Shown: positions 1 through 11,400 of the stretch, piece by piece
Position numbering within the stretch: position 1 is the first letter of the stretch
Layout of the letters: each line of letters begins with the position of its first letter
NCBI RefSeq assembly: GCF_001659605.2
Contig: NC_035173.2
Span: 16,485,003 to 16,549,002, forward strand
Length of the DNA: 64,000 bases
From: Manihot esculenta
Taxonomy: Eukaryota > Streptophyta > Magnoliopsida > Malpighiales > Euphorbiaceae
Direction of reading: 5' to 3'
Notes under the pieces: generated by a model
What the model saw: the letters and a program-made list of their open reading frames with translations, nothing else
Databases searched by the model: none
Told to the model about the DNA's origin: nothing
Position numbers and translations under genes: made by a program

Positions 1-599
1 TACCTCTTGAAGATCGAGGGTGGAGGCGATCTAACTTGGAGTTGGAAGAGATTTGAGTTTTTGAACCTCAAAGCTCCAAAACTTGCTCAAAACTCGGAAA
101 TCTTCAAAACAAGATGAAAACTAGTGAAAAACTCGAAAGATCTGAAGGAAAAGGCTCAAGATCGGTGAGGGATGGCGGAGAACTCACCTTGGCCGAAAAT
201 GGGGAAAAAGTTCGCCCGTTTTCGGCTAAGGGACCCTTTTATAGTGGCTGGCCAGGCCACGTTCGGGGGCCGAATGTGCCTCCGCATGCATGCCATGTTC
301 GGCGGCCGAACTTGAGGTTCGGCGGCCGAACCTGGACTTTCCTCACCTATGCTTTCGGGGGCCTAAAGGCGCTCCCGAAGGCATGCATGTTCGGCGGCCG
401 AACTTGAGGTTCGGCGGCCGAACCTGAGTTTTCCTTCAAGGTTGTTTTCCTGCAAAAACTCATTTCCATTTTACTTAAAACCATGAATTACCTTAAAATA
501 TTTTATGAAAACATGATTCTACCCTACTAGAGGCTTCCGACATCCGAGATTCCACCGGACGGTAGGAATTCCGATACCGGAGTCTAGCCGGGTATTACA
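1..599 (-). repeat. Partial LTR of a Tekay-like retrotransposon, 5' end at 599
   Basis: On the minus strand this begins with the family's LTR start (TGTAATACCCGGCTAGACTC, reading leftward from 599). It continues through the GTTCGGCCGCCGAAC palindrome cluster, the TATAAAAGG box near 235-243 and the TCTTCAAGAGGTA segment seen in every LTR here, until the window edge cuts it. It sits in the gag gene of element A. The first five bases to its right, CTCCA (600-604), are the expected target duplication, whose partner lies outside the window. Whether it is a solo LTR or part of a full element cannot be seen. Confidence 0.9.
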
Positions 600-712
600 C
601 TCCACCCCAGGTATTCCTCCCTAATTCTAGCAGCAGAGAGAGAGGACTTCCACACCATAGTGGATGCAACACGGAAGATGGAGGCTAGTGCCATTATTCA
701 GGGAACAGTTAA
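600..712 (+). pseudogene. Element A: gag fragment between two LTR insertions
   Basis: These 113 bp align, as translated plus-strand sequence, with the gag segment of element B at about 9418-9532 (the stretch containing RYSSL, FHAIVD and MEASAI). The fragment is bounded on the left by a minus-strand LTR and on the right by the solo LTR 713-3015. It rejoins 3021 onward once that LTR and one copy of its GTTAA target duplication are removed. It is part of the capsid/nucleocapsid linker region of a Ty3/gypsy Gag and cannot make protein as it stands. Confidence 0.85.
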
Positions 713-3015
713 TGTAATACCCGGCTAGACTCCAGCATCGAAATTCCTACCGTCCGGTGGAATTTCGGATGTCGGAGACCTCTAGAAGGGTAAAACCATG
801 TTTTCATAAAATGTTTTAATGTGTTTTATGGTTTAAAGCAAGATGGAAATGAGTTTTTGCATGAAAACAACCTTGGAGGAAAACTCAGGTTCGGCCGCCG
901 AACCTCAAGTTTGGCCGCCGAACATGCATGCATTTCGGGTGTGCCTTAGGCCCCCAAAGGCATAAGTGAGGAAAGTCCAGGTTCGGCCGCCGAACATGGC
1001 ATGCATGCGGAGGCACGTTCGGCCCCCGAACGTGGCCTGGCCAACCACTTTAAAAGGGTCCCTTAGCCGAAAACGGGCGAGCTTTTCTCCCCATTGTCGG
1101 CCAAGGTGAGCTCTCCGCCATCCCTCACAAATCTTGAGTCCTTTCCTTCAAATCTTTCACAATTTTCACTAGTTTTCACCTTATTTTGAAGATTTTCAAG
1201 TTTTGAGCAGGTTTTGAGCTTGGAGACCCAAGGAAGTTGAAAATCTCCCATCTCCAAGTTTTGGTCGTCCCTCTCTCGATCTTCAAGAGGTAAGGGCCGA
1301 TCTTGAACCCATTCCATGTTTTAAGTAAGTTTTATGAAGATCTATGGGGTAGAATGCATGTTTAGCTTATAGTTAGGGTTATGAGTTTATGTTGTGTTTT
1401 TGAACAATGTGGCTTGCCAATGCATGTTTGATGTGTTGTAGATGGGGTTTAAGATAGTTTGAAGCCCTTAGGAGCTTGTATGCTTGAGTATGTGTGTTGT
1501 AGAATAGGATTATGCATGTTTAGAAGGTTTGGGAGGCATTGGAGGCAAGAGGAGCCAAGTTTCTGCCCTTTGGCAGAAACCAGGTTCGGCAGCCGAAGGA
1601 CTTTCGGCCGCCGAACATGGCTGGGGAGGCAAGCCTTTCGGCTGCCGAAGCCTGCCCCCGAAAGGAGACTTTCGTCTCTGTCTGGGAGTTTCGGCCGCCG
1701 AAAGTGCCGCCGAACATGCATAAGTTTCGCCTCTGTCTGGGAGTTTCGGCCGCCGAAGGTGCCGCCGAACCTGCCTGACTTTCGGCTCTAGAGGGACTTT
1801 CGACCGTCGAACCTGCCGCCGAAAGTGCCCTGTTCAGCCTTCCTTTGCATGTTTTTGCATGATTGTTTTGAGGTATTTCAGGGGGTTTTGGGGAGATGTT
1901 TTTAGAATTATGTTCTAGTTGTTTGGTCCCTCATTTGAGTCCACCTGTGTAGGTTCGGACCTGAGGAACCGAGGACCCCAGCAGTGAGTCAGCTACTTCA
2001 GTCATTGTCAGAGCTAGCCAAGAGGTGAGTAGAACAAACCTTTACGATTGAAAGCAAATAAATTATAAAGTTTTGAGCATGTTCATGCATCATGAATGCC
2101 ATGTGATGAATTAGGTTGTTTGCATTAGAATTCACGAATATGTTGCATTGCATTTATGATGTTGATGTGGATTGGTTATTGGATGATCCTTTAGTCCTCA
2201 TATGATATGATGATGTTACGACATGATACGGTATGGAAGTCCAGGTTGTACCCATTCTACGTCCCTAGCACGATGTAAGAGAAAGTCTAGGTTGTACCCA
2301 TTCTACGTCCCTGGCACATTGGAATGCTATGTTATGTTATGTTAAGAGAAAGACCGGTTGACCCATTCTACGTCCCGGCACTTTGGAATGTAGAGGACTA
2401 TTGGTGACAATACCATCCGAGATGTGATTTGTTGTGATGTGTTGCATTACATGATGGCATGAGATTTTAAATGTTGTTTTTCATTATTCTACTCACTGGG
2501 CTCTTGTAGCTCACCCCTCTCCCTTAACCCCTAGGCTTGCAGGTACGGGTTAGACAGAGAAGTCAAGGAGGGTAAAGTCATGTATTTGTAATAGATAGGA
2601 AGTGGACATGATAAATTGTAAGATGATGTAAAGTTGAATAGTCATGTTATGTGTAATGATATTGAGGATTAGAAGTTGTGCTTGACTTTATGTATAAGGT
2701 ATCCCTTTTAATACATGATCCTAGATGTTTTATGATGATTATGTAAACCAACTCAACTTATAATGTATCACCCATTGGGGCATTGATGAGATCCCATGGA
2801 GGGGTCATAGTTATGATCATGTTTATGTTCTGTGCATGCACAGGTTGAGTTTGGTGTATGAATGAAAGAAAAGTTTTAATTTCTATGTATATTGTTGATC
2901 ATGTATGGGATTAAGCAGGTTTTCAGGATGTATGTTAGGCTTGCTATGGGTCCCGGCGGCCTTAAGCCGACCTGGATCCTAGCGCCGGTAGCGGTCCGAT
3001 TTTCGGGTCGTTGCA
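713..3015 (+). mobile_element. Solo LTR (Tekay-like) inserted in element A gag, TSD GTTAA
   Basis: This 2.3 kb LTR starts TGTAATACCCGGCTAGACTC and ends GGGTCGTTGCA, where the usual TTACA end has mutated to TTGCA. It is flanked by identical 5 bp duplications GTTAA at 708-712 and 3016-3020. Nothing internal follows it, and gag coding of element A resumes directly, so it is a solo LTR left by LTR-LTR recombination. Compared with the LTRs of element B it has an expanded copy of the TTCGGC palindrome segment (about 1583-1830) and a variant tandem-repeat motif (GTACCCATTCTACGTCCC) near 2235-2390, so it belongs to a related but distinct subfamily. The U3 box appears altered (ACTTTAAAAGGG near 1046-1057 instead of ACTATAAAAGGG). 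Confidence 0.93.
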
Positions 3016-6000
3016 GTTAAGCAGTCAATGGCACAGTCTTCGGGTTCCAAGACCCCAGGCGGGGGAAAGTTAGATCCCTCTTCTCTGAGTGCGGCAGCTT
3101 CAGGCAGTAAAAAGTGGGGCAGGACGACTAAAAAGCCAAAGAAGAATAAGTTCTGGAACCGTTTGAAGTCAGGTCTGGGATTAGGTGGTGGCTCGAGCTC
3201 AGGTTCAGATGGTTCAGAATGTTTGAGGTGTGGCAAGCCACACAAGGGAGTATGTCGGTTTGGGACATCAGCCTGCTTCCGGTGTGGATAGGAGGGACAC
3301 ATGGCTCGGGAGTGTCCTAGGGCACCTTTTATGGCACAGTCCTAGCAGACGGCTTCAGGTAGTGTGGCCCAGCCAGTAGCTCCAGCCATGACTCAGGGTA
3401 ACGGCAGAGTCAGAGTGAGAGGGGCAGCCTTTTCTTTAGCAGGTTCCCAGGGTGAAAGTCCATCAGCTCCAGCTCGGATCTTCACTATGACACGACAGGA
3501 GGCAAACACGTCAAACACCATGGTGTTAGGTAATCTCATCATTGGTTGTTCAGATGTGTATGCTTTAATGGACCCTGGTGCATCTCATTCTTTTATTGCT
3601 CTGAGAGCCGTTGAGAGGTTGGGTTTGATAGTCTCTGGGTTAGAGTGTCCCCTCTGGGTCAGTGGACCCAAGTGTGTCGACCTTGTGGTTCAGTCCAGTA
3701 TTTTTTGAGGGTAGATGCCTTCCAGCCGACCTTGTGGTTCTAGATTTGACGGATTTTGATGTCATTCTAGGGATGGATTGGCTATCTACTCATGATGCTA
3801 CCTTGGATTGCAGAGACAAGGTAGTCAGGTTCAGAGATCAGGATGGGTCAGAGGTTGTCTTCAGGAGAGACAGGAGGGGTATGCCTAGAGGTCTGATATC
3901 AGCCCTGCAGGCTCGTAGTTTGCTCAGGAGGGGTTGTCAGGGATTTCTAGCTCATGTGAGGGGGCTGGATAGTCAGGTTAGGGAGCCCGCCTCAGTGCCC
4001 GTAGTCAGAGAGTTTCCTTATGTCTTCCCAGACAAGCTTCCAGGACTACCACCTACTAGGGAGATAGAGTTTGAAATAGAATTGATGCCTGGAACCAGAC
4101 CAATCTCTATCCCTCCCTACAGGATGGCACCAGCAGAATTGAAAGAGCTGAAGGAGCAGTTGCAAGAGTTGGTAGACAAGGGTTTCATCCAACCGAGTAC
4201 CTCACCTTGGGGTGCTCCAGTGCTGTTTGTAAAGAAGAAGGATGGATCCTTGAGACTTTGTATCGACTACAGGCAGTTGAACAAAGTCACTACCAAGAAC
4301 AAGTATCCTTTACCCAGGATCGACGATCTATTTGACCAGCTAGCTGGAGCAGGTTGTTTTTCCAAGATAGATCTGAGATTCGGGTACCACCAGCTGAGAA
4401 TCAGAGAAGAAGATGTGCCGAAGACGGCGTTCAGGACCAGATATGGGCATTATGAGTTCCTAGTAATGCCGTTTGGGCTAACCAATGCCCCTGCAGCATT
4501 CATGGATCTCATGAACAGAGTGTTTAGCCAGTATCTGGATCACTTTGTTATTGTCTTCATTGATGATATCTTAGTGTATTCCAGAAACGCAGAGAAGCAT
4601 GCCCATCATCTGAGGATAGTTTTGCAGACCCTGAGGGAGCATGGCTTGTATGCCAAGTTCTCCAAGTGTGAATTCTGGTTAAGGAGCATCTCATTCTTGG
4701 GGCATGTTGTGTCAGAACAGGGAATTGAAGTGGACCCCAAGAAGGTGAAAGCTGTAGCTAACTGGCCTAGACCCACTACAGTTATAGAGATTAAGAGCTT
4801 TCTGGGTCTGGCAGGTTACTACAGGAGGTTCGTTAAGGACTTCTCCAAAATTGCTGCTCCTATGACCAGATTGTCCAAGAAGAACCAAAGGTTTGTGTGG
4901 TCTGAGCAGTGTGAGGAAAGCTTTGAAGAGCTGAAGAAAAGGTTGATGTCAGCACCGGTGTTAGCTCTGCCTACCAGTAATGAAGACTTCATAGTGTTTT
5001 GTGATGCGTCCCGTGTGGGGCTAGGTTGTGTGTTGATGCAAAAGGAGAGGGTAATTGCTTATGCTTCTAGGCAGCTGAAGAAGCATGAGTTGAATTATCC
5101 TACACATGATCTAGAGATGGCAGCTGTGATCTTTACACTCAAGATGTGGAGGCATTACCTTTATGGGGTTAAATGTGAGATCTTCACAGATCATAAAAGC
5201 TTGTAGTACATCTTGAGTCAGAGAGATTTGAACCTAAGGCAGAGAAGAAGGGTGAAACTGCTTAGTGACTATGATTGTAAAATTCAGTACCATCCGGGAA
5301 TGGCAAATGTTGTGGCAGATGCCCTAAGCCGGAAATCACTTGGCAGTCTATCCCATATTACAGCAGAGAGAAGATCGGTGGTGAGGGAATTCTATAAGCT
5401 CATTGATGAAGGGCTGCAGTTGGAGTTGTCTGGTACAGGTGCTTTGATAGCCTAGATGAGAGTGACACCCGTGTTTCTGGAGCAGGTGGCTCAGAAACAG
5501 CATGAGGACCCAGAGTTAGTGAAAATTGCCAGGACTGTTCAGTCAGGCAAGAATGAAGAGTTCAGACTTGACAGCAAATGGATCCTCCGCTACGAGAACA
5601 GGATATGTGTACCAGATGACGTGAGTCTGAAGGGAGACATTATGAGAGAAGCTCATAATGCTAGATACAGTGTTCATCCTGGAGCCACTAAGATGTATCA
5701 AGATCTGAAGAGAGTTTATTGGTGGCCAGCTATGAAAAGAGAAGTGGCACAGTTTGTGTCCGCCTGTGAGGTATGTCAGAGGCTGAAGCTGGAACATCAG
5801 AAGCCGACTGGAATGCTTAACCCACTGCCGATTCCAGAGTGAAAATGGGAGAATATAGCTATGGATTTTGTGGTGGGGTTACCGGCAACGTCCAACAGAT
5901 TGGACTCCATATGGGTGATTGTGGACAAACTGACCAAATCTGCTCACTTCATCCCGGTCAGAAGTGGTTATTCTGTGGACCAGTTGGCGCAGGTGTATGT

Positions 6001-6031
6001 TGAAGAAGTGGTCAGGTTGTATGGGGCTCCC
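3016..6031 (+). pseudogene. Element A: gag 3' end and pol up to integrase, broken
   Basis: This is the main coding block of a plus-strand chromovirus. In order: a basic linker; a zinc knuckle region (about 3223-3318) interrupted by a TAG at 3289; protease with the active-site motif DPGASHS (about 3565-3590); a frameshift with a short deletion near 3670-3700 relative to elements B and C; reverse transcriptase with FIDDILVYS (about 4558-4584); RNase H starting at [11 protein letters not shown] (about 4998); the integrase zinc-binding HHCC region (about 5640-5785); and the start of the integrase core ([18 protein letters not shown]). Further stops lie at about 3343 (TAG), 5204 (TAG), 5453 (TAG) and 5840 (TGA). 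By alignment to B these come from CAG or TGG codons. The gene is split at 6031 by insertion of element B and resumes at 15694. No functional polyprotein is possible. Confidence 0.92.
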
Positions 6032-8187
6032 TGTAATACCCAGCTAGACTCCGGTATCGGAATTCCTACCGTCCGGTGGAATCTCGGATGTCAGAGACCT
6101 CTAGAAGGGTAAAACCATGTTTTCATAAAATGTTTTAATGTGTTTTATGTTTTAAGCATGAAAGGAAATGAGTTTTTGAATGAAAACAACCTTGGAGGAA
6201 AACCCAGGTTCGGCCGCCGAACATGCAGGCATTTCGGGTGTGCCTTAGGCCCCCGAAGGCATAAGTGAGGGAAGTCCAGGTTCGGCCGCCGAACCTCAAG
6301 TTCGGCCGCCGAACATGGCATGCATGCGGAGGCACGTTCGGCCCCCGAACGTGGCCTGGCCAGCCACTATAAAAGGGTCCCTTAGCCGAAAACGGGCGAG
6401 TTTTTCTCCCCATTGTCGGCCAAGGTGAGCTCTCCGCCGTTCCTCACCAATCTTTGAGCTTTTCCTTCAAATCTTTCACGATTTTCATAAGTTTTCATCT
6501 TGTTTTGAAGATTTTCAAGTTTTAAGCAAGTTTTGGAGATTTGAGGTTCAAGAACTCAAATCTCTTCCATCTCCGAGTTTAGGTCGTCTCTCTCTCGATC
6601 TTCAAGAGGTAAGAACCGATCTTAAGCTCATTGCATGTTTTAAGTAAGTTTTATGTAAGATCTATGAGGTAGAATGCATGTTTAGCTTATGATTAGGTTT
6701 ATGAGCTTATGTTGTGATTTTAAGCAATGTGTTGTTGTTGTGTGTTGTAGTTGGGGTTTAAGATAGTTTGAAGCCCCTAGGAGCCAATGTATGTTTATTT
6801 GCATGATTTGAATGAGTTATATGCATGTTGGAATGAGAAGGAGAGGTTTTTGTGCAAAGGGAACCAAGTTTCTGCCCTCTGGCAGAAACCAGGTTCGGCA
6901 GCCGAAGGACTTTCGGCCGCCGAACCTGCCTGAGAGGCAGGCCTTTCGGCTGCCGAAGTTGCCCCCGAAAAGAGACTTTCGTCTCCGTCTGGGACTTTCG
7001 GCCGCCGAACCTGCCCTGTTCAGCCTTCCTTTGCATGTTTTGCATGATTGTTTTAAGGTGTTTTATGGGGTTTTTGGGGGATATTTTTAGAGTCATGTTA
7101 TAGTATGTTGGTCCCTCATCTGAGTCCACCTGTGTAGGTTTGGACCCAAGGAACCGAGGACCTCAGTAGTGAGTCAGCTGCTTCAGTCAGTGTCAGAGCT
7201 AGCCAGAGGTGAGTAGAATAAACTCTTATCTTTTTATAAATGAAAATTTTAGCATGAATCATGCATCACGGATGCCATGTGATATTTTAGGTTGTTTGCA
7301 TTAGAAATCACGAATCTGTTGCATTGCATAATATGTTGTTGATGTGGATGAATGTTGAATGATCCATTAGCCCTCATATGTTATGACATGATGATATGAT
7401 ATGGAAGTCCAGGTGTGGCCTGCACTACGCCCCTGACACTATGTAAGAGAAAGACCGGATGTGGCCTGCACTACGCCCCCGGCACCATTGGTTATGTATG
7501 TTATGTTATGTATAAGAGAAAGACCAGGTGTGGCCTGCACTACGCCCCTGGCATGATTGGAATATGTAGAGGGCTAAATGGTGACAAGTTCATCCTTGAT
7601 ATGATTAGTTGTGATGTGATGCATTCCATGATAGCATGTGTTTTAAATGCTTTATGATTCTGCTCACTGGGCTCTAGTAGCTCACCCCTCTCCCAAATTT
7701 CCCAGGTTTGCAGGTACAGGGTAGACCAGGAGGTCCGCAAGAGTATTGAAGTCGTTTTTATGTAATAGATAGAATGTGGACATGATGAAATTGTAATGTT
7801 ATGAATAGTTATGTATGTAATATAATGATATTGAGGATTAGAGATTGTGCTTAACCCTATGTGTATGGTATCCCTTTTAATACATGATCTTAGAAGTTTT
7901 GAAATGCTTATGTAAACCAACTCAACACATGTTATGCCACCCATTGGGGGCATTGATGAGGTCCCACCGAGGGGCCAATGTTTATGATTTATGATTATGT
8001 TCAATGCATGCACAGGTTGAGTTTGGTGTATGAATGAAAGAAAAGTTTTAATTTTTATGTATGTTGTTGATCATGTATGGGATTAAACAGGTTTTCAGGT
8101 TGCATGTCAGGCTTGCTACGGGTCCCGGCGGCCTTAAGCCGACTTGGATCCTAGCGCCGGTAGCGGTCCGATTTTCGGGTCGTTACA
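6032..8187 (+). repeat. Element B 5' LTR (2156 bp)
   Basis: It starts TGTAATACCCAGCTAGACTC and ends GGGTCGTTACA. U3 carries several copies of the near-palindrome GTTCGGCCGCCGAAC (about 6208-6345) just upstream of the TATA box, and a second cluster lies about 500 bp downstream (6893-7015). A tandem repeat containing GTGGCCTGCACTACGCCCC occurs three times at about 7410-7555. It lacks one 20 bp palindrome-bearing unit that is present in the 3' LTR. Confidence 0.95.
6368..6375 (+). promoter_or_regulatory. TATA box of element B 5' LTR
   Basis: The sequence is TATAAAAG, directly downstream of the GC-rich palindrome cluster. It is conserved in the B 3' LTR (13874-13881) and in the C 5' LTR (26601-26610, minus strand). 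It is the likely core promoter for the genomic RNA, so the U3/R border should lie about 25-35 bp downstream. Confidence 0.7.
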
Positions 8188-8190
8188 AAA

Positions 8191-8203
8191 TGGTATCAGA
8201 GCC
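8191..8203 (+). other. Primer binding site (initiator Met tRNA), element B
   Basis: TGGTATCAGAGCC starts three bases after the LTR end. It is complementary to the 3' end of plant initiator methionine tRNA, the usual primer for minus-strand synthesis in Ty3/gypsy and Copia elements. The same site occurs in inverse orientation at 24644-24656 in element C. Confidence 0.9.
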
Positions 8204-8425
8204 CTAGGTTCATATGGTCGGACCTAGAGTGTCGGGCTCATAGTTGTGTTAGAAGGTCAAGCACAATAGGAAGATCATGTCCACTAGGATAGGATGTGGA
8301 GTCCTATCTTACATGATGATGTGAAATGCCATGATTATATGCATGTGCATAAATGATATGCTATGATGTGTGATGCGGGTTCATGTGTGCCCACATGAAC
8401 CATATGATGCTAATGTTTATGTGAT

Positions 8426-11400
8426 GTGTACTGTTTTTCAGAAAACAGGATTAGAGGAACTCGTCGATCAGCAAGTTTGACTGGAGTACCACCTGAGGAT
8501 GAGGGCACGAGCGCCCGTCCTCCAGCATTGCCTAGGGCAATGTCTAGTAGGTCTAACAGAGAAAGAGCAATAAGAGACCCTAAAAGGTCTTTGGATCTGG
8601 GTAGAAGTAGATCAGTCAGAGGAACAGTTCAGGGAGGAGCGTCAGAGGACATGGGGGATGATATGGATGTAGAGCAGAGGAGGGATGGCAGTCTGGGAGT
8701 TAGCATGTCAGAAGAAGGAATGGGAGAATCCCAAGGAGGCACTCAGGCCTCGGGATTTGTTCAGCCACCTTACTACCCACCCTTCTCACAAAACCCTAGG
8801 TATTCGATGGGAGGCATATCGGATTACCATGGCTTTAGCCCTTATCCCACACAGATGCCATACCCACCTTATTATCCACCATACCCACAGTATCCAATGT
8901 ATCCACCCCCACCTTACTATCCAAATTCAGCAAAGAAAATGTTGCACCACCTCCACCACCTACAGAACCAGCAGCCCCAGTTGCTCAACCTTCTAGACTT
9001 AGCTCAGCCAGTGGGAGGTCAAGATGACCGACTACATGAAGTTGGGTGCTCCCCAGTATGAAAAAGGGGATGACCCATTTGTGTATCTTGAGAGGGTCAA
9101 GGTGATCACAGATGAGATTGGGGCTGATGATAGTAGAGCCATTCAGATGGCTGGGTTCACACTAAGTGCTAGAAGGCACGAGAGTGGTTCAAGAATTATG
9201 TGAACCCGAAAGTGGATAGCATGTCTTGGGAGGAGTTTGCAGGATGGGCTTTCCCAGATAGTTTAAGGGAGCTGAAGATGATAGAGTTTGAGCAGTTGAG
9301 GCAGACTGATGAGATGGGTGTAGAGGAGTTCACAGACAGATTCTTGGAGTTGTTGCCATTTGCAGGGCAAAACCTTGACTCAGACCAGAAAAGGTCAAGG
9401 AGGTATATCATGAAACTCCACTCCAGATATTCCTCCTTGATCCAGTCAGCAGATAGGGAGAGCTTCCATGCCATAGTGGATATGGCCCGGAAAATGGAGG
9501 CCAGTGCCATCGTTCAGGGGACAGTTAAACAGTCAGTGGCACAGCCTTCTGGTTCTAAGACCCCAGGCTCTTCTTCAATGAGTGCAGCAGCTTCAGGTAG
9601 CAAGAAGTGGGACAGAGGTCCCAGGAAGTCTAAGAAGAACAAGTTCTGGAATAAGGTTAAGTCCAGTCTGGGACTAGGGAGTGGCTCGAGCTCTGGTGCA
9701 GATAATGCAGTTTGTGCAAAGTGTGGTAGGCCACACAGGGGAGTTTGCCGGGCTGGGACAGCAGCCTGCTTCAGATGCGGGCAAGAGGGACACATGGCTC
9801 GGGAGTGTCCTAGGGTAGCTTTTGGAGCACAGTCTCAGCAGACAGCTTCTGGCAGTGTGGCTCAGCCAGCAGCTCCAGCCGCGACTCAGGCCAGTGGCAG
9901 AGGTAGAGGGAGGGGGGCAGCCTCTTCTTCAGCGGGTTTCAGAGGTGAAGGTCCATCAGCTCCAGCACGGATCTTCATGATGACTCAGCAGGAGGCAGAC
10001 GCATCTAACATCGTGGTGGCAGGTAACTTAGTCATTGGTTGTTCAGATGTGTATGCCTTGATGGACCCTGGTGCATCTCATTCTTTTATTGCTCCGAGAG
10101 CCGTTCAGAGGTTGGGGTTGATGATCTCTGGGTTAGAGTGTCCTCTCTGGGTCAGTGGACCCAAGTGTGATCCATCAGTGGCAGAGTCAGTCTGCCAGTG
10201 CAGTCCAGTCTTTGTTGAGGGAAGATGCCTTTCCGCCGACCTTGTGGTTCTAGACTTGATAGATTTTGACGTCATTCTAGGGATGGACTGGTTATCTACC
10301 CATGGTGATACCTTGGACTGCAGGGACAAGGTAGTCAGGTTCAGAGGTTAGGATGGGTCAGAGGTTGTCTTCAGGAGAGACAAGAGAGGTACACCTAGAG
10401 GTCTGATATCAGCTCTTCAGGCTCGTAGGTTGCTTAGGAAGGGATGTCAGGGGTATTTGGCTCATATGAGAGAGCTTAGCAATCAGGTTAGAGAACCCGC
10501 CTCGGTGCCAGTGGTTAGAGAGTTTCTAGACGTCTTCCCAGACGAGCTACCAGGTTTATCGCCTGCTAGGGAGATAGAGTTCGAGATAGAACTGATGCCT
10601 GGAACCCGACCGATCTCTATCTCTCCTTATAGAATGGCTCCAACTGAGTTGAAAGAGTTGAAAGAACAGTTGCAAGAGCTGGTAGAAAAGGGCTTCATTC
10701 GACCGAGCACCTCACCTTGGGGTGCACCAGTCTTGTTTGTGAGAAAGAAGGATGGATCCCTTAGACTTTGTATCGACTACAGGCAGTTGAACAAAGTCAC
10801 TACCAAGAATAAGTACCCATTGCCAAGGATCGACGATCTATTTGACCAGCTATCAGGAGCGGGGTGTTTCTCCAAAATAGATTTGAGATCAGGGTACCAT
10901 CAGTTGAGGATCCGAGAAGATGATGTGCCAAAGACAGCTTTCAGGACCAGATATGGGCATTTTGAGTTTCTTGTAATGCCGTTCGGGTTAACCAACGCCC
11001 CTGCAGCATTCATGGATCTCATGAACAGAATGTTTAGCAAGTACCTAGATCACTTCGTTATTGTCTTCATAGATGATATCTTAGTGTATTCCAGGAATGC
11101 AGAGGAGCATGCCCATCATCTGCGATTGGTTTTGCAGACCTTGAGGGAACATGGCTTGTATGCCAAGTTCTCTAAGTGTGAGTTCTGGCTAAGGAGCATT
11201 TCATTCTTGGGGCACGTGGTGTCAGAAAATGGAATAGAGGTGGACCCCAAGAAGGTAGAAGCTGTGGCTAACTGGCCTAGACCCACTTCAGTGACAGAAA
11301 TCAGGAGTTTCTTGGGTTTGGCAGGTTACTACAAGAGGTTCGTTCAGGACTTCTCAAAGATTGCAGCTCCTCTGACCAGGTTAACCAGGAAAAAATCAAA

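Noticed and set aside
1449..1791. Short ORFs rich in FGGR, RRPK or SAAE words, also at 6812-7129, 14264-14609, 18237-18645 and 25797-26147
   Set aside because: These are readings of the TTCGGCGGCCGAA palindromes in the LTRs, found in several frames on both strands. They are non-coding LTR sequence.
7540..8013. 157-codon minus-strand ORF, nearly identical at 15046-15519
   Set aside because: It lies antisense within both LTRs of element B. It is duplicated only because the LTRs are, and has no recognisable domain.
8191..8203. tRNA gene near the LTR boundary
   Set aside because: The match is only the primer-binding complement of the tRNA 3' end; there is no cloverleaf. I saw no tRNA or rRNA gene anywhere in the window.
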